NCBI RefSeq assembly: GCF_021533215.1
Contig: NZ_JAJNKA010000008.1
Span: 186,001 to 250,000 of the forward strand
Length of the DNA: 64,000 nt
DNA from: Portibacter lacus
Lineage (GTDB): Bacteria; Bacteroidota; Bacteroidia; Chitinophagales; Saprospiraceae
Direction: 5' to 3'
The notes under the pieces are model-generated. The model saw only the letters and a list, made by a program, of their open reading frames with translations. It was not told where the DNA came from and searched no databases. Of this stretch, positions 8,746 through 18,026 are shown in pieces. Position 1 is the stretch's first letter, and each line of letters opens with the position of its first letter. The position numbers and the translations under genes are program-made.

Positions 8746-9558
8746 TTATTTTCTTTTCCAAATCATGACCAATATACCGCCGATGATGAAAGGAATACTT
8801 AGGAGTTGTCCCATGTTATAAGTCATTCCATCTTCAAAGGCTACTTGATTAATTTTAAAGAATTCTATTAAGAATCTAGCAACAAAAAGCAAGGTGAAGA
8901 ATAATCCGAAAAGAAAGCCTTTCCCAACCTTCATGGACTTCGATCGATATAGGAACAAGAGAATTGCAAAAATGGCAAAATATGCTAGAGACTCATATAA
9001 TTGAGCAGGATGACGTGCTACATTATCTACTCTCTTAAAGATTACTCCAAAATCAGTTCCCGTTGCTTTACCCAAAATTTCAGAGTTCATGAAATTACCT
9101 AATCTGATAAATGCTCCAGCAAGCGCTCCAGCAACGGCCACTTTATCTAGTACTCCGAAAAATGGTTCTTTTGTTTTTCTGCAATACAACCATATGGCTA
9201 TGAAAACACCAAGAATTCCGCCATGACTGGCTAAACCCTGAAATCCAGTATAATTAAATGTTCCTCCATGCCAGTTGAAAGGTAAGATCATTTCAAGTGG
9301 GTGGCTGAGATAATAATCTGGTTCGTAAAATAAACAATGCCCTAATCGAGCACCCAGAACTGTAGCAACAAAAATGTAAAAAGCAAGCGTGTCTAGGTTT
9401 TCTAGATCCAATCCTTCCTTTTTATACATGTTTTTCACAATCATGTACCCAAGAAAAAGCCCACCAGCAAATAGCAAACTGTAATATCTGATCGGTAATG
9501 CTCCGAACAGATTAAAAATTACTGGATCTGGTCCCCAAGTAATAGCAAGGTTTATCAT
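8746..9558 (-). CDS. lgt: Prolipoprotein diacylglyceryl transferase
   Basis: Lgt transfers diacylglycerol from phosphatidylglycerol to the lipobox cysteine of prolipoproteins in the inner membrane, the first step of lipoprotein maturation. The 270-residue polytopic protein shows family hallmarks: IRYYSLLFAGGLFLGY, ATVLGARLGHCLFYEP, the signature GAFIRLGNFMNSEILG and HPAQLYESL. I start at the ATG at 9556-9558 (MINLAITWGPDP). A TTG nine codons upstream sits inside the predicted -7 promoter element, so it cannot be the start if that promoter is used. The gene stands alone, divergent from the alpha-2-macroglobulin gene, and fits the abundance of lipoproteins in the window. Confidence 0.96.
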   Translation of the reverse strand: MINLAITWGPDPVIFNLFGALPIRYYSLLFAGGLFLGYMIVKNMYKKEGLDLENLDTLAFYIFVATVLGARLGHCLFYEPDYYLSHPLEMILPFNWHGGTFNYTGFQGLASHGGILGVFIAIWLYCRKTKEPFFGVLDKVAVAGALAGAFIRLGNFMNSEILGKATGTDFGVIFKRVDNVARHPAQLYESLAYFAIFAILLFLYRSKSMKVGKGFLFGLFFTLLFVARFLIEFFKINQVAFEDGMTYNMGQLLSIPFIIGGILVMIWKRK

Positions 9559-9582
9559 CTTTATTAACTTATGTTCAAGTGG

Positions 9583-9610
9583 CAAAAGTATTATAATTTA
9601 TTGGGATCAA
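9583..9610 (-). promoter_or_regulatory. Predicted promoter of lgt
   Basis: On the minus strand TTG (9608-9610), a 17-base spacer and TACTTTTG (9583-9590) match the Bacteroidota consensus TTG-N17-TAnnTTTG exactly. Transcription would begin a few bases before the ATG at 9558 with a leader of about 20 bases. This arrangement also decides the lgt start codon. Confidence 0.65.
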
Positions 9611-9735
9611 TCAGATGGGATTACATTTATTATACAAAACCACAGATTTTCAACGAAATTGTATAAAATAAATGTTATTAGATTTATGTAATTTCGATCT
9701 ATTGATCGTCTAGTAAGTAAATAAAGGAAAAGAAC

Positions 9736-12700
9736 ATGAAGAAATTATGGTTAGCGAGTATTTTAATGCTAGGATTGTGCACTTGTCAAACTCAAAAAGA
9801 TTTGAATACAGAAATTAAAGGTTCCTATTCCTCTCAATGGGAAAATATAAATGAATTAATTAAAAAAGGGTTTCCAGAAAAGGCTATTACATCTTTAGAT
9901 GATCTCATTGTGGAAGCCAGAGAAAATAAAGACCCGATCGTGGCAACACAAGCTATCTTGAAAAAGATCAACTTGAAAAATTTAGTTCAAGAAGATTTTA
10001 TGGCTAATCAAATGGCTTATCTGAAATCTGAACTAGATAATACTAAAGATGACGTTTCTCAAGCGTTTCTGAATTATACCATTGCGATCATCTATAATAA
10101 CTATTGGGAATCTAACCAGAACGTTATCCCTGAGGAAATGTCCGGTGATGATGATATGAGTGGAAAGCAATACTATGATACCATAGCGTTTCATTTTGAT
10201 CAAATTCTTACAGATGAGATAAAAAACCTTTCTATAAAAGATGTGCAGTCTTTCTTCAATGAAGGCAACTATGATCCTAGCGTCAAATTATGGGACTTCT
10301 TTATGCTGGAGAAAATTAAACTTTGGAAATCTAATCCTTACATCAAATATCTAGGTGAAGAGGAGCAGCGATCTTATGTTCAGAATCTGTATGATGTTCT
10401 TATTAATAAGTTGAAAAAGAATAAGCAAACTAAACTTCAGCTCCTGACGGAGATAGAGAAAAACCAATTTTTCAACTTGGATATTGCGCCCTTATATGCG
10501 AAATATGGCGACACTTATCAGTATATTTTAGATTATCACACTGGAAAAGAACTTTCTAACCAAGCGAACCAAAGTGATGATAAGAAAGAGAAATCTGATT
10601 TACTCCAGGAAAGTTATGCAAAATTTGAGTCTGTTCTTAATTCGGGTGATGACGTGTTTGTGAACAATGCAAAAGTCCAGATTGAACAAATAGAAAAAAT
10701 TAATCTACAAGTTTCCGTAGAACAGATTGTAATGTCGGAGCTAAAATCTCTTGCATATATCAGTTATAAAAATTTAGATAAAGTATACGTAAAAATCTAT
10801 CAGCTATCTGAAAAAGATATGATCGAAGAGCGCAGAGAGAAAGGTTTTCCTTACAAGAATAGAACGGTGGTGTATGAAAAGGAAATTCTACTTTCAGCGG
10901 CTCAATATAAATATGTGGAGCAATCTTCAGAAATAGAAATTCCTGCTTTACAGCCTGGTTTCTACGGAATTGTAGTCAATACAGAAATGGAATTTAAAAT
11001 TGCAGACAAGAATCCATTGTATACATCGAACTTTCTAGCAACAAACATTGGATTGAATAGCTTTTTTGATGCGAAAACCAATAAGGTTGTTCTACAGTGT
11101 ATTAATAGAATGACAGGAGAAGTGCTTAACGGTGCCAATTTTAAAATTTTAGATCGCCAATATAATAGAGGCCAAGGTCAGCAAATGGTGACGGTCCATG
11201 AAGGTAAAGGAAATCCGGATTTTAAATACGATTCTAATCCAAGCAAAAACTACTTTCCGTATGTGAAATATGGTGACCATTTTTTCATGGAAAGAAATGG
11301 TTTTTATACAAGTCAAAATAGACTTAGCAACCAGTTAATGACAAATTTATTAACAGATAGAGGGATTTACAGACCAGGGCAGGAAATCCATTTCCAAGGC
11401 ATCCTTTATCGCATCGATGAGCAACGTGTACCATCGATCCATCCGAATCAAAAGTTAACTATTCAAGTCAATGATAATTTCGGAAACAAAGTGATGGAGG
11501 AAACATTGACTACAGACGAATATGGCGCTTATGACGGAGTATTTAACATTCCAGATCAACAGCAAAATGGTAGCTTGAACTTCCGATTCAAAGTGAATAA
11601 TCAAATGGTGAGTTCTTATACTTCTATTAAAGTAGAAGAATATAAACGGCCGAAGTATGAAGTTTCATTCGAAGATGTAAACCAAGAATTGGCACTGGAT
11701 AAAAACATAAGAGTAGAAGCAAAAGCAATCTCTTTTACAGGAGTGCCGATTAGTGATGCTAAAGTAGTTTATAAGGTTCATCGGAGTACTTGGATTCCTT
11801 ATTTTTATAGAGGTTTCGGATCTCATTTTCCTCCTCGGAGTAGTGAAAATACATTGATTAAATCTGGTGAAGTAAAAACAAATGAGGCAGGAGAAATCGC
11901 CTTTGACTTTTTTGCAGAGCGTTCACTTACCCATCCAAATTTGAAAAGCTTTAATTACACGGTGGAAATCGATGTCATTGATAATACTGGAGAAACGAAA
12001 TCGGTGAGTAAAAATATTTCTATTAGTGAGCAATCGGTATTTATCAAATTTGCGGAGGACACAAAGAGAGATGAATATTTTATATCGACTGTGAATGCAG
12101 AAGATAAGTTGATCAATGCGAAAGTAGACCTAACGATTTATAAGAAAGAGGATACTAGATTCAAAGTGGATAGATATTGGGGATTTCCGGATACGACGAT
12201 GGTTTCACCTATTGATTTTCCAGCATTCTCATTTACGGAGGATGATAAAATGTATACCAGTAAGGTGTATGAAGCGAGCATTGATGTGAGAGATACTGCG
12301 TTTCTAGATTTGAATAAATTACTAGGAGCAGGAAATTATAAAGTGGAAATTAAAAGTGATGGTGCAAATGATTTCGAATCAAAAATTGAAATAAATAATT
12401 TCGAATCAGGTGAATTTGGGATTAATGAAGTGTTTTATATTGACAATACAGCTTCTAGCTATGCACCAGGAGAGGAAGTTGAGATCAAATTAGGTAGTGC
12501 GATTCCTGCGCTCAGAATTCATGTTCAGAAATATAAAAATAGTAATCTCGTAGAAGAATTTTGGACAACTTTAGATCCTACATTCTCCATATCGAATATG
12601 GTTACAGATTCAGATTATGGTGGCTATTCATATCTGTTTAAAGCATACTATATGAATCGGTATTTTGAAAAATCACTTAACGTAAATGTTCCATGGAATC

Positions 12701-15453
12701 ATAAGCGCTTGTATATTAAGCCAAAAACGATTCGTTATGTGACAGAGCCTGGTGCTCCTGAGAAATGGACTTTCGTTGTAACTGATGAAAACGGAGACCC
12801 AGTGAAGAGTCGGTTGCTTTCTTCTATGTACGATGCATCCTTAGATGAGTTTCAGCCCTTCAGTTGGAATTGGAATTTATTTCCTACATATCACGGCGTT
12901 CCTTACACGAGAAATTATGGATATGGGAACCAATTTTTGTACACGAGTAATTACTCATGGAACAGAATTAATGGAAACATTTTACCGGTTCCTTATGCTC
13001 CATCTTATTTATTTTCGCCGATTACTTGGTCGCAATTTGGAGTAGAATATAAATCGATGCCTAGAATGTCTAGAAAGCAAGGGATGGTAGGAAATGTTAA
13101 TGGAGAAGAGATGGAAGGTGCACCGATGGCAGAAGCCGCAATGATGAGTGATGCTGACAATTCAATAGCTCCACCTCCACCTTCACCTTCGCCAACAGAA
13201 CCGACAACACCTCCTGCAGTAAGAACAAATCTCGCTGAATTAGTTTTCTTCTATCCTGATTTAACGACGAATGAAGACGGTGAAGTGACCATAGAATTCA
13301 ATAATAATGAGGCACTTACTAAGTGGAAGTTGCAAAATTTCGCATATACTAAAGACTTGAAATATGGATTCTCTTCCGAAGAAATTGTGACTAAGAAAGA
13401 GTTGATGATTCAAGCAAATCAACCAAGATTTCTAAGAGTTGGCGATAAGATATCTTTATCTGCGAAGTTGATTAATCTTGCAGAAAACGCTCAATCCGTT
13501 AATGCGAAATTAGCTATCTATGATGAGCAAACGAAAAAAGAAATTACCATTAATGGAGCGAAGAATCCAATCAAGTTAGATAAAGATGGGCAGGAAGAAA
13601 TCTTTTGGGAAGTGGAGGTCCCAGATGGGGTGCAGTTAGTGAAACTTGTGTATAGTGTTTCGGGTGAAAAGCATGAAGATGCAGAACAGCATATTGTACC
13701 TGTTATGCCTAAGGACATTTACTTAATAGATTCAGAAACGATTTTATTGGATGCGAACAGCTCAGGAGGAATTAACTTGAGTGCGTTGTTTGATAAAACC
13801 AAGAGAACGAGTGCGTTGACGATAGAGACGACAGGAAGTCCAGCTTGGTATGCAGTAAGAACTTTGCCATATCTTATGGAAAACGACGAAGAAAATTCTG
13901 AAGCTGTTTTTAATAGATATTTTGCCAATGCTTTAGCACTTAAAATTCTTAACGAGAATCCATTAATAGAGGCTTACTATAAGAAATGGAAAGCGGAAAA
14001 TGCTTTGAAATCGACGTTAACATTGAATGAATCACTTAAAAACATTGACCTCAGCCAAACGCCATGGATTAAAGATGCCTTATCTGAGGAAGAGACGATG
14101 CATAAAATGGCTAATTTATTTGATAGAGCCAAGGTAGAAATGGAGTTAAAGTCGACATTAGCAAAGTTAAAAAGTATGCAACTTGGAGATGGAGGTTTTC
14201 CTTGGTATCAAGGAGGAAGAGCTAATTATTATATGAGCCAATATATTCTAGAAGGCTTTCTGAAAATGGAAGAATTAGGATTGGGTGATCAGGATATCAA
14301 CTTGAAATCAAGATTATTTAATTACTGCGCAAATATGGTGATTAAGATGTCATACGATGGGAAGGATCATGTTCCTTCGAATCTGATCAGAAATGTGTGG
14401 ATAAATGAAATGATGACAGAAAAAACATCGGGAGCATATCTCCGAAAAGTCAACATGGTCAAAAAGATTTTAGAAGAGAAATGGTTTGAATATGGGATTC
14501 AGGATCAAGTTTATATTGCTAAAATTTTCAAGAAAGAAAAGCCTGAACTGATGAAGGAAATTGCTAGTTCCTTGCTGGAGAAATCTTTCTACAAAGAGCA
14601 GTTAGGTAGGTTCTGGAATAGTAATCCAAATGGGATTTATAGCTCATGGGACATCAGTCTTCAAGCTTCATTAATCTCATTGTTTAATTCGATAGGAGGT
14701 TATGATGATGAAGTGGATGAAATGAAATTTTGGTTGATTGCGAATAAGCGTACGAATAGTTGGGATTCTAATATCGCTACTTCTTCAGCCGTGTATGCGC
14801 TAACTTTAGGAAAGTCAAGTGCTTTTGCTGCGGGAAAAGCTATAGTTACTTCGATCGATGGGAAGGTTGTAAAGGGGGAAGAAACTTCAGGTATTAATTA
14901 TGAGAAAATAGCTTATTCAGATCGAAGAGAAATAGGGGAAATGAAGGAGGTCGAATTCGAAAATTCGAATGATAATAAAGCTTGGGCGAATGTGCATCAC
15001 CAGTTTTTCCAAGATTACAATGATGTAGAGCGAACGGATAATGCATTCTTAGATATTAAGAAGGAAATTTATAAAATTGGCCTGAAGGATGAACTAGTGA
15101 ATGTAGAAAACCATACGCTGCAGTTAGGAGATAGAATCAAGGTTCGACTGACAATTAATAGTGATCGTCCGATGGAGTTTGTGCATGTATCGGATGATCG
15201 GCCAGCGGGATGTGAGCCTGTAGACTTATCTAGTGGATATTCATGGAATAATAGATTAAGTTATTACAAGTCGATTAAAGACTTGGGGACGCATTTTTTC
15301 ATCGATCAGATTGCGAAAGGAAAGTATGTTATAGAATATGAGATGTATATCAATAATCTTGGCGCCTTTAATTCAGGTGTTGCAGAAATTCAGAACGTTT
15401 ATGCACCAGAGTTTAATGATTATAGTAAGTCAGTGCGGATCAATGTAGAGTAG
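9736..15453 (+). CDS. Giant alpha-2-macroglobulin family protein without thioester cysteine
   Basis: The 1905-residue protein begins with a secretion or lipoprotein signal (ILMLGLCTCQ). A long helical region follows (about 30-330). The MG2 domain lies near 540-630 (TDRGIYRPGQEIHFQG), other macroglobulin domains follow, and a Pro-rich linker (PPPPSPSP) is near 1150. The A2M domain lies near 1165-1215 (LVFFYPDLTTNEDGEVTIEF), and the terpenoid-cyclase-like helical domain follows from about 1350. Bacterial A2Ms trap proteases or have peptidoglycan-associated defensive roles in the periplasm. The usual CxEQ thioester site just before FNRYFANALAL is replaced by NDEENSEAV, so covalent trapping is not expected. 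The upstream AAAGGAAAAG is a plausible ribosome-binding site. No PBP1C gene neighbours it. Confidence 0.9.
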   Translation: MKKLWLASILMLGLCTCQTQKDLNTEIKGSYSSQWENINELIKKGFPEKAITSLDDLIVEARENKDPIVATQAILKKINLKNLVQEDFMANQMAYLKSELDNTKDDVSQAFLNYTIAIIYNNYWESNQNVIPEEMSGDDDMSGKQYYDTIAFHFDQILTDEIKNLSIKDVQSFFNEGNYDPSVKLWDFFMLEKIKLWKSNPYIKYLGEEEQRSYVQNLYDVLINKLKKNKQTKLQLLTEIEKNQFFNLDIAPLYAKYGDTYQYILDYHTGKELSNQANQSDDKKEKSDLLQESYAKFESVLNSGDDVFVNNAKVQIEQIEKINLQVSVEQIVMSELKSLAYISYKNLDKVYVKIYQLSEKDMIEERREKGFPYKNRTVVYEKEILLSAAQYKYVEQSSEIEIPALQPGFYGIVVNTEMEFKIADKNPLYTSNFLATNIGLNSFFDAKTNKVVLQCINRMTGEVLNGANFKILDRQYNRGQGQQMVTVHEGKGNPDFKYDSNPSKNYFPYVKYGDHFFMERNGFYTSQNRLSNQLMTNLLTDRGIYRPGQEIHFQGILYRIDEQRVPSIHPNQKLTIQVNDNFGNKVMEETLTTDEYGAYDGVFNIPDQQQNGSLNFRFKVNNQMVSSYTSIKVEEYKRPKYEVSFEDVNQELALDKNIRVEAKAISFTGVPISDAKVVYKVHRSTWIPYFYRGFGSHFPPRSSENTLIKSGEVKTNEAGEIAFDFFAERSLTHPNLKSFNYTVEIDVIDNTGETKSVSKNISISEQSVFIKFAEDTKRDEYFISTVNAEDKLINAKVDLTIYKKEDTRFKVDRYWGFPDTTMVSPIDFPAFSFTEDDKMYTSKVYEASIDVRDTAFLDLNKLLGAGNYKVEIKSDGANDFESKIEINNFESGEFGINEVFYIDNTASSYAPGEEVEIKLGSAIPALRIHVQKYKNSNLVEEFWTTLDPTFSISNMVTDSDYGGYSYLFKAYYMNRYFEKSLNVNVPWNHKRLYIKPKTIRYVTEPGAPEKWTFVVTDENGDPVKSRLLSSMYDASLDEFQPFSWNWNLFPTYHGVPYTRNYGYGNQFLYTSNYSWNRINGNILPVPYAPSYLFSPITWSQFGVEYKSMPRMSRKQGMVGNVNGEEMEGAPMAEAAMMSDADNSIAPPPPSPSPTEPTTPPAVRTNLAELVFFYPDLTTNEDGEVTIEFNNNEALTKWKLQNFAYTKDLKYGFSSEEIVTKKELMIQANQPRFLRVGDKISLSAKLINLAENAQSVNAKLAIYDEQTKKEITINGAKNPIKLDKDGQEEIFWEVEVPDGVQLVKLVYSVSGEKHEDAEQHIVPVMPKDIYLIDSETILLDANSSGGINLSALFDKTKRTSALTIETTGSPAWYAVRTLPYLMENDEENSEAVFNRYFANALALKILNENPLIEAYYKKWKAENALKSTLTLNESLKNIDLSQTPWIKDALSEEETMHKMANLFDRAKVEMELKSTLAKLKSMQLGDGGFPWYQGGRANYYMSQYILEGFLKMEELGLGDQDINLKSRLFNYCANMVIKMSYDGKDHVPSNLIRNVWINEMMTEKTSGAYLRKVNMVKKILEEKWFEYGIQDQVYIAKIFKKEKPELMKEIASSLLEKSFYKEQLGRFWNSNPNGIYSSWDISLQASLISLFNSIGGYDDEVDEMKFWLIANKRTNSWDSNIATSSAVYALTLGKSSAFAAGKAIVTSIDGKVVKGEETSGINYEKIAYSDRREIGEMKEVEFENSNDNKAWANVHHQFFQDYNDVERTDNAFLDIKKEIYKIGLKDELVNVENHTLQLGDRIKVRLTINSDRPMEFVHVSDDRPAGCEPVDLSSGYSWNNRLSYYKSIKDLGTHFFIDQIAKGKYVIEYEMYINNLGAFNSGVAEIQNVYAPEFNDYSKSVRINVE

Positions 15454-15477
15454 CAAGAATCGAAGAAAAGTCTAAAT

Positions 15478-15527
15478 ATGACATCCTTAAGGCAGCTTGA
15501 GCGAAAGAGAAGGATGTTATATTTTTC
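15478..15527 (+). terminator. Rho-independent terminator after the alpha-2-macroglobulin gene
   Basis: Arms at 15478-15488 and 15510-15520 pair over 11 bases (one G-U), with core ACATCCTT/AAGGATGT. A 21-base loop separates them, and ATTTTT follows. It lies 25 bases after the stop codon. Confidence 0.75.
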
Positions 15528-15617
15528 AAGATTTAGAATTAAAATCAGTACAAATTATTTAAATATTTAATACCTCTTATCCATATCTAATTGATTATCT
15601 TATGCCAATAAACACGG

Positions 15618-15797
15618 ATGATGAAAAAAGATAACACTTTAGCCAAAGGAACCGCAATCGGCATTGCATTGGGTAGCTTAGTTGGGATTCTAACAGGGAA
15701 TATTGCTTTATGGCTGAGTTTAGGAATCGCCATCGGTGTAGGAACAGGAACCACACTAATGAAAAAGAAGAACAAGTCTAAAGACGAAGAATTATGA
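15618..15797 (+). CDS. Small glycine-zipper membrane protein (59 aa)
   Basis: Not recognised as a named family. The frame from the ATG at 15618 (MMKKDNTLAKGTAIGIALGS) encodes 59 residues. A hydrophobic core (residues 11-46) is rich in GxxxG-like spacings (GTAIGIALGS, GIAIGVGTGT), followed by a strongly charged tail KKKNKSKDEEL. This looks like a two-helix hairpin membrane protein of the glycine-zipper type, inner-membrane located. It lies alone between the terminator and the beta-helix gene. The opposite-strand frame here (15587-15775) is a shadow. Start could be either of two adjacent ATG codons. Confidence 0.65.
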   Translation: MMKKDNTLAKGTAIGIALGSLVGILTGNIALWLSLGIAIGVGTGTTLMKKKNKSKDEEL

Positions 15798-15905
15798 ATT
15801 CAACATCCAGTAATTATTTTTATATAGCCTAGTGTTTGCTTATTTGTTATTGGAAAACTTTCATCTCTTAAGGCTGATTACTACCTTCCGTTTTCGTAAT
15901 ACAAA

Positions 15906-18020
15906 ATGCCTCGCCAAATGATTAGAACTTTTCTATTATTTATTGGGTTTTCACTGAGCCTAATCAATGCTAATGCCCAAGTAGAATTTTACGTTTCTAC
16001 AAATGGAAATGATGCAAACATTGGGACTTCTGATCAACCTCTAGCTTCCTTAACCGGGGCTAGAAATGCCATTCGTGCACACAAAAAAGCAAAAGCGCAG
16101 CCATCATCTTATACCATTATCATTACTGATGGATTCTATACGATGAATGAGATCTTCGAACTTTATCCAGAAGACAGCGGTACAGAGGAATATCCGATTA
16201 TCTATAAAGCGGCGGACGGGGCGTTACCAATATTTAGTGGAGGAAAGAAGATCACTGGTTTTGAAGTTAAAGAAAATGGGGTGTGGGAAGCTGAAATTCC
16301 TGAAAGCAAATATTATAAATGGAGATTTGACCAGCTTTATGTAAATGATTCTCGGGCAATTCTTGCTCGTACGCCTAATTCTGGATTTCTAAAAATAGGA
16401 GATGTTCAAGAGAATGTGTGGGAAAGAGGATCAGGCCGAGTCGCGCTAAAAGCACAACAAGTGCTCAAGTTTGATGAAGATAATTTTCAATCGTTACAAA
16501 ACATTGACGAAGAAGACTTAGCATTACTCCGATTCCGGGCTTACCATAAGTGGGATTTCACGATCAGACATGTAGATAAAATTGACAAAGACAGTCTAGC
16601 CTTATTCACATCAGGACAAGGGATGAAACCTTGGAACCCATTAAAAAAAGATGGACGAATAATTCTTGAAAATTATAAAGCAGCATTAGACGCAAAAGGG
16701 GAGTGGTTCTTGAGTAAGAACGGTATATTGTCATATATTCCATTGCCAGGTCAGACGATCGAGAATACGGAGATTATTGCTCCAGTTTTAGATAACTTGA
16801 TCAAAATAAACGGTGATGCGACTAAGAACAAGCTTGTTGAACACATCACATTTGAAGGCATTGCATTCAAGCATAGTCACTATAAGATGCCGCGCAGTGG
16901 ATTCGAACCTAATCAAGCAGCCATTGCTATTTCCTCCAGCATTATGCTCGAAGGTGCTAAGCACATCACATTTTCAAATTGTGAGATTTCACAGGTTGGT
17001 CAACATGCCATTTGGTTTGGTAAAGGATGTAGTTTTTCTAAGGTCACGCATTGCTTCATCAATAATATCGGCGGTGGAGGAATATACTTAGGTGATAAAG
17101 CGGCCTTAGATGGTGTAGAACATACGAATCATATCACTTTAGACAACAATATAATCCAGTCAGGTGGGCAAGAATTTCCTCCTGCCGTTGGTGTCTGGGT
17201 AGGGCATAGCTCAGATAATTCCATTACTCATAATGACATCGGGAATTTTTACTATTCTGGTGTTTCTGTAGGTTGGGTTTGGGGATATAAACCAAGTCTT
17301 GCGAAAAGAAATATCATCACGCATAATCATATTCACCATATTGGCTGGGACTTATTAAGTGATATGGCTGCAGTTTATTCGCTCGGAAAGTCTGAAGGAA
17401 CGGTGATAAGTAATAATATTGTTCACCATGTTCATGCGTATTCTTATGGAGGTTGGGGATTATATACAGACGAAGGCTCTTCAGATATTGTAATGGAGAA
17501 TAATCTGGTCTATAGTACAAAGACAGGTGGCTTTCACCAGCATTATGGAGAAAACAACATCATGAAGAATAACATATTTGCCTATGCAAAACTGTATCAA
17601 GCGCAATGCACTAGGGTAGAAGATCATCGCTCATTTGACTTCAGCAATAACATCATTGTGTTTGATGAAGGAGTTGTGCTTAAAGGGGCATGGAATAAAA
17701 TTGACATCAAAATGGACCATAACCTCTACTGGAATACGGGAGGTGATTCCTACGATTTTAATGGTCAATCTTTTAGGGAGTGGCAGCAAAGTGGCCATGA
17801 CGTAAATAGCCTAATAGCAAATCCTAATTTTATAGATGCGCCCAATTTCGATTTTAGATTTCAGAACACTGAAACAATTGACAAAATAAACTTCAAACCA
17901 TTTGATTTCTCAAAAGCAGGAGTATACGGAAGTGCAGAATGGAAAAAGAAATCAGAATTGCCGGAATCCATCCTCATTGAATTTGATGAAGTCGTTGCAA
18001 AGAATCTAATAAAGGATTAG
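15906..18020 (+). CDS. Secreted right-handed beta-helix protein, GH141-like
   Basis: The 704-residue protein has a signal peptide cleaved near NANA-Q, then FYVSTNGNDANIGTSDQP and ASLTGARNAIR, the usual opening of DUF1565-like beta-helix enzymes. A beta-sandwich-like insert with LYVNDSRAILARTPNSGF follows (about 145-165). The C-terminal half has repeated beta-helix coils, e.g. HITFSNCEISQVGQHAIWFGK and GVSVGWVWGY. This architecture resembles GH141 (characterised members cleave fucosyl linkages in pectin, or xylan), so a glycan-cleaving periplasmic or secreted role is likely; substrate is inference. The second Met (15918, MIRTFLL) is an equally good start. A paralogue lies at 36452-38698. It converges with the T9SS type B gene six bases downstream. 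Confidence 0.75.
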   Translation: MPRQMIRTFLLFIGFSLSLINANAQVEFYVSTNGNDANIGTSDQPLASLTGARNAIRAHKKAKAQPSSYTIIITDGFYTMNEIFELYPEDSGTEEYPIIYKAADGALPIFSGGKKITGFEVKENGVWEAEIPESKYYKWRFDQLYVNDSRAILARTPNSGFLKIGDVQENVWERGSGRVALKAQQVLKFDEDNFQSLQNIDEEDLALLRFRAYHKWDFTIRHVDKIDKDSLALFTSGQGMKPWNPLKKDGRIILENYKAALDAKGEWFLSKNGILSYIPLPGQTIENTEIIAPVLDNLIKINGDATKNKLVEHITFEGIAFKHSHYKMPRSGFEPNQAAIAISSSIMLEGAKHITFSNCEISQVGQHAIWFGKGCSFSKVTHCFINNIGGGGIYLGDKAALDGVEHTNHITLDNNIIQSGGQEFPPAVGVWVGHSSDNSITHNDIGNFYYSGVSVGWVWGYKPSLAKRNIITHNHIHHIGWDLLSDMAAVYSLGKSEGTVISNNIVHHVHAYSYGGWGLYTDEGSSDIVMENNLVYSTKTGGFHQHYGENNIMKNNIFAYAKLYQAQCTRVEDHRSFDFSNNIIVFDEGVVLKGAWNKIDIKMDHNLYWNTGGDSYDFNGQSFREWQQSGHDVNSLIANPNFIDAPNFDFRFQNTETIDKINFKPFDFSKAGVYGSAEWKKKSELPESILIEFDEVVAKNLIKD

Positions 18021-18026
18021 AACTGA

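Noticed and set aside
9559-9585. N-terminal extension of Lgt from a TTG codon
   Set aside because: It falls inside the predicted promoter -7 element and adds residues not typical of the family.
15587-15775. Minus-strand frame opposite the 59-residue membrane protein
   Set aside because: It mirrors the Gly/Ala-rich plus-strand gene; the plus strand has better start, topology and charged tail.
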